A DNA stretch of 64,000 bases from Phoronis australis (lineage: Eukaryota > Phoronida > Phoronidae), in assembly GCA_002633005.1 (NCBI GenBank), contig NMRA01000264.1, forward strand, positions 506,859-570,858, given 5' to 3'. The notes under the pieces were generated by a model that made no database searches, was not told where the DNA came from, and worked only from the letters and a program-made list of their open reading frames with translations. How positions within the stretch are numbered: position 1 is the first letter of the stretch; the number at the start of each line of letters is the position of its first letter. A program made the position numbers and the translations under genes. Shown here piece after piece: positions 60,801-64,000 of the stretch.

Positions 60801-62729
60801 AAAGTCCACTAAAAAGGCGCATTGGCACAGTTCACAGACCTGAAGGTGGTACCCCGTTTTTTTAGTCCCTTTTTGTAAGCAAAGGTCCACTTTGTCAGAT
60901 ATCCGAGCCCCCCATATTTAAGGCTGGGTGCGCGCATGTAAATGTAAGGCGTATGGATTTCTACTTTGAACTACATTGTGATTTGCCCATGTAATATCAA
61001 AAAATACGTACTCGGTGTTATTAACGAGTCGTGTCGTAAAACATTCCAGGTCATGTGAGAAATGCAGTTTCACTACTGTGCGGAGGACAGCACGGCAAAA
61101 GTGAACCAACGGTGATGACCATAGACCAAGGCAGACCTGACACTCTTGGATCGTTGACTTTGACTCTATAGTCCATATCATTTGAGTCTCCACGGCACAA
61201 CAGACGCGGATTCAGGATCATGATCAAAGGGTCTGACAATGGATTAATAAAGACTATATTGAGACTTACATTCTTAGTCCCACTAATAAAGACTATATTG
61301 AGACTCTTAGTCCTACATGCAGCAATACATGTGCGTGACAACGGCGTATAATGAACATTCCGACTTACTTTCAAACTTGCACTGTTTATGGTAGCCAATG
61401 AGTTTTCCACCAATTTTTTTACGCATGATCCACTTCTACACGTTACTATGGTAATCTCAAGTTGACACCAGTACCCAGACGACTGAAAAATATAATGTTT
61501 ATCTCCTATTTTTGTTATTGAAAACCGGAATTGGCCGCGTGTTGACCTTTGTTCAATAGGTAGCATTCAAAAATAAAATCTGCTTTACAATGGAACATGC
61601 AATGTCTCTCAGTTTTGTATCTGTTGTTATAGCGACTTTGAATGCCAGTGGTATAAACCCCATTACTAACTTGAGCTCTAAAATGCGCGATTATTATGTT
61701 AAGACGCAACACATATTCATCCATGTTCTAAACCGATCATCGTACAAAGAACAACATTTCCAAAGTTTTTGACAAGTGTCATTATTTTTTATCTAGTATA
61801 TGTACGATATTAAAACTACTTTGTTGCAGAAACAAACATAATTGGCGGCTGCATGTTTTAAAAAGTTTAGAAGGAGGCTAGGTATACACCAGCCATCAAG
61901 TCGAGTACCACCTGAATGTGTTCTTGTCAGTTGTGTCCATTTGCATCATGCCCGAAGGTATTTAAAACGAACGAATTGTGGGAGAAAATTAACTTGGGGT
62001 GCGTTCAAAATGTTTCGCGAGCACGTTCGCGACCTTACTAGCGTATTGTGAAAATTAGTAGCCACTAATTGTTCAATGAGATTAGAGCATTAAATTATGG
62101 TTTCCGTTCCATAAGCGAAGATTCCTCGCCGCAAACTTCTCGCGTCTTTCCCACCCATGGATATGAAGCGTTTAGACGGTCATGGGCGTTACCTAGCACG
62201 GCAATTTGAACCTATTTCATTATGTAGCATTGCACTTACCTGAAGGAATGACTGAGCTTGTCTCTTGTATTGCGCTGCGGCTTCTTGCACCGCTTGCGCT
62301 ACGCAACATGTGGCGGGCTTCGATAGAAGTTGATCGTTTTGATAATTGGAAAGTTCGACGAGGGCTGATAACAGTCGCGGAAAACTCGCTTTGGTGTTTT
62401 GAAGTGGAAACATTGTCTGAAATCATGGGCAATATATTGATATGGACGGCTCAGTGATTGCATGCACATTTCACAGTCTGATAGCTATCCGCTTTGAATA
62501 GCTACAACCCTGGTGATATAGCTTTACTTTCAAATTGTATGATTTAAAGAGGAAATTGCAAGGTCCAAACCAATCTGAACAACAATATGGTCTAAATTCT
62601 AGTTTATAATTATCATTGCTATATTCTTAACATTAACTGAATTGTACGCCGCTATACAAAGTTATTTACATATTTAGTGCCGTGGTGTTGTAACACCATC
62701 GTTGTAACGGAGAATAGAAGCGGCGCCAT
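51861..62729 (-). CDS. Unrecognised multi-exon gene, ten predicted exons
   Basis: Minus-strand exons: 62729-62670 (ATG), 62416-62240, 61482-61369, 60063-59937, 57642-57566, 55656-55550, 55419-55210, 54885-54649, 52199-52121, 51943-51861 (TGA). Phases fit at all junctions except 55210 (phase 2) to 54885 (phase 0), where a small exon is probably missing. Donors are mainly GTAAGT; acceptors include TGATTTCAG, TTTTTCAG and TTTTACAG. Start context GAAAATGGCGCC is a good Kozak match. Features: helical Gln/Ala-rich segment in exon 2 (AQAVQEAAAQYKRQAQSFLQ), Cys-containing exon 3 (YWCQLEITIVTCRSGSC), Ser/Asp-rich exon 4, and a charged end (SREERLDEARKEF). No membrane segment or known domain was recognised. 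Confidence 0.5.
55060..55195 (+). repeat. Dispersed repeat, copy 2 (partner at 14700)
   Basis: Contains TTTTAGGGTTGGTTCACCCC, GGCAAGGAATATCATGAGAT and CAGCTAAACA in the same order as 14700-14890. It lies in an intron of the 51.9-62.7 kb gene. Confidence 0.45.
55683..56008 (+). pseudogene. Penelope-like GIY-YIG endonuclease relic
   Basis: One frame gives QYVGQTQ (GIY-YIG core); after a frame change another gives RFRNHRF, then NHFNSKNHNLQDLSV and REQFWIAKLNTLEPNRLN. This order (YVGQT, RF..H, HF....H, E.FWI..L..L.P.G.N) is the GIY-YIG nuclease of Penelope-like and related elements. Only the 3' part of the element is present, antisense to the host gene and in one of its introns. Confidence 0.7.
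58341..59252. repeat. (CTCCCT)n pyrimidine tract with a 780-base gap
   Basis: Pyrimidine-only sequence at 58341-58431 runs into N at 58432-59211 and resumes at 59212. The ORFs of about 300 residues here are mostly X and are not genes. Confidence 0.95.
59690..59850. repeat. (GGGAGA)n-like purine tract
   Basis: Almost pure purine on the plus strand, complementary in kind to the pyrimidine tract 440 bp to the left. It lies in the same intron. Confidence 0.85.
60538..61070 (+). repeat. Dispersed repeat family, copy 2, carrying a nested insertion
   Basis: Same family as 27590-27905. The match breaks after GCAGACGATA (about 60722) and resumes at GGCGTATGGATTTCTACTTTG (about 60948). The intervening ~220 bp is a separate element. 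Confidence 0.75.
60733..60945 (-). mobile_element. Short non-autonomous element, copy B, nested
   Basis: Ends ACATGTGCACACC and, in inverse, ACATGCGCGCACCC. It matches copy A at 31205-31480 in inverse orientation. The uninterrupted repeat at 27.8 kb gives the pre-insertion sequence. Confidence 0.65.
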
Positions 62730-62790
62730 TTTCGTTCGTTACACATCTGTGACGTGGTGTTGGGGAACACAAAGGAAGCAAAGTGTGTCC
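62670..62790. promoter_or_regulatory. Putative promoter with YY1-like and CRE-like motifs
   Basis: GCGGCGCCATTTTCG spans the start codon of the minus-strand gene (AAAATGGCGCC is a YY1-type site often found at start codons). TGACGTGG lies at 62750. An open plus-strand frame starts about 55 bp away, so it could work in both directions. Confidence 0.35.
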
Positions 62791-63016
62791 AAGTGAGTAC
62801 AGCAGCGTAGATGAGGAATACTTTGAACGATACAGGGACGGACAGGTGGACTTTTCAGATGATTCCGACCTTTCGGACGTGGAGGTGGAGGTGACAGATC
62901 TCAGAGGAACAATATGTGTTCACAGCTTTTCTGCAGTGGAGCCGTTCTCCCTCGATCCCTTTCACGGCCCTTTCTCTGGTCGCCGAAGACTCACTCCCAG
63001 CGGGTTCGTCCTGTGA
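62783..63016 (+). CDS. Possible acidic ORF, unrecognised
   Basis: An open frame reads EYSSVDEEYFERYRDGQVDF then DDSDLSDVEVEVTDL and ends GFVL stop. It has an acidic, serine-rich composition unlike random sequence, but no ATG precedes it in frame. An acceptor-like ACAG at 62800 could make it an internal exon. Could also be part of a repeat protein. No homolog recognised. Confidence 0.25.
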   Translation: MCPSEYSSVDEEYFERYRDGQVDFSDDSDLSDVEVEVTDLRGTICVHSFSAVEPFSLDPFHGPFSGRRRLTPSGFVL

Positions 63017-63285
63017 ACGTCAACAGGCTGAAGGTGCGCAGGAGTTGAGATTAGATGTTAGTGATTGGTAAGAATATTATCAATATGTATCCTACAACCG
63101 CGAATTATAATTTGGTCTTTTTTAATTCAAAAGTAGGTGCTTTGCCAGTCAGTCCCAGGCGCCCATATCCCATTGGTGAATCGTGTTTCAGCCGTGGATA
63201 AATACCAGTTCCAGTGATAAAACTGGGATTTTTTTGCATTATAGCAAATCACTCAAAAAGTGTTAGGTCTCTGATTATTTGTAGA

Positions 63286-63425
63286 CAATGTGGCTCAGTG
63301 GTTTGAGCTCGTGAGACTCAGGTTCGAATCCTGGGTTTCACTGGCATGCAATTGAGCATTGAACAAAATTGTCTCTTACTTCTCCGAGACTGAGCGGGGT
63401 GTTACTAGTGAGTGAATAAATATAT
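63286..63425 (+). repeat. tRNA-derived SINE
   Basis: TGTGGCTCAGTGGTTTGAGC (A box) and CAGGTTCGAATCCTGGG (B box) are both near-perfect. A non-tRNA body follows with AATTGTCTCTTACTTCTCCG. Best preserved copy of the family also seen at 9594. Confidence 0.65.
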
Positions 63426-64000
63426 GCAAGGGAAAGAATGAGAACCACTTTGGAACAATCGACAGTGAATTGTAAAGAAGAGGATGAAAGAATTGCAATT
63501 TTATAATTTAGACTTTCTCACCTTGGTGCTGTGGGAGGGCATAATTCTATAGGTTATAGAACAAGTCATTTCATTTTCGTACTCAAGTCAACTCGGACCT
63601 ATATCAGTCTACACATGTGTTCAAAACAGTTTTATTTTGTAAGGCGATGCTTGAAATGGAAACAACCATTTCATGTCGATGTACATTGACCCAATGTTGC
63701 CATTATTTATAAATGAAATATGGTACATGGCTTGGTTACGAGTCGACTTGAGTAGGAACCGCCTGGTAAAGTTTCTATAGAGTAAAGAGAGCATACCATT
63801 GAATTGGTGATTGCCCATATAGCATGTCAAGAAGTTTTAATGTATACTGTAATATTTAAAATATGGGCGACCCTTTGAGTGGCAACACTGCTTTTCAAGT
63901 TGGTTTGCCCCATTGTCATTGTCTAGTTTGATTAATGGTATGTGGGTGCCGATAGGATTCAGATTGGGAGAACAGGTCTCACGACTACATACAAAACAGT

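Noticed and set aside
61051-61566. 171-residue minus-strand ORF as one protein
   Set aside because: Only 61482-61369 has splice signals and fits the gene's phase; the rest reads into intron and repeat sequence.
62206-62457. Plus-strand ORF and a second minus-strand frame over the same exon
   Set aside because: The minus-strand frame starting TMFPLQ keeps phase with both neighbouring exons; the other frames do not.

Overview
This is a 64 kb piece of metazoan nuclear DNA. The window has spliced genes with GT-AG introns, tRNA-derived SINE-like elements, an L2/CR1-type LINE, Penelope-like (GIY-YIG) debris, DNA-transposon/MITE relics, long foldbacks, satellites, and two assembly gaps plus two single N. 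The TE mixture and the TIR gene suggest a marine invertebrate. I cannot name the species. Coding density is low; most raw ORFs are chance or lie in repeats.

Left part, 1.5-22.1 kb (+ strand): a nearly complete ADAM-family metalloprotease in 17 phase-consistent exons (637 codons plus stop). Order: prodomain, cysteine-switch Cys, polybasic cleavage site, reprolysin catalytic domain, disintegrin, cysteine-rich region, then a C-terminal hydrophobic tail that looks like a GPI signal. The signal-peptide exon is not seen. Introns carry a 2.6 kb transposon-bounded segment, two MITE-like elements, tRNA-like repeats, a 199-bp direct duplication around an N, and a 46-unit 14-bp minisatellite that begins inside a splice donor.

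22-28 kb: a 562-bp MITE, a degenerate ~43-bp satellite broken by other repeats, a (TA)n tract and foldback 1.

27.9-35.9 kb (- strand): six exons of an unrecognised gene with one or two predicted membrane segments. A decayed THAP/DDE transposase and another repeat-protein relic lie in its introns.

36-43 kb: microsatellites, a ~60-bp tandem repeat, a small gap, a TIR-bounded element and an L2-like LINE flanked by inverted retroelement fragments.

43.4-45.5 kb (- strand): a complete three-exon gene for a 235-aa TIR-domain protein. A 422-bp near-palindrome (foldback 2) starts 22 bp after its stop codon. 45.5-51.8 kb is mostly intergenic and holds foldback 3.

51.9-62.7 kb (- strand): a second unrecognised gene, ten predicted exons, starting at an ATG in a CpG-containing putative promoter at 62.73 kb. 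A 780-N gap sits in one intron, flanked by pyrimidine and purine tracts. The right end holds a tRNA-like SINE. All exon models come from reading splice signals, reading phase and protein motifs by eye; no alignment was run.
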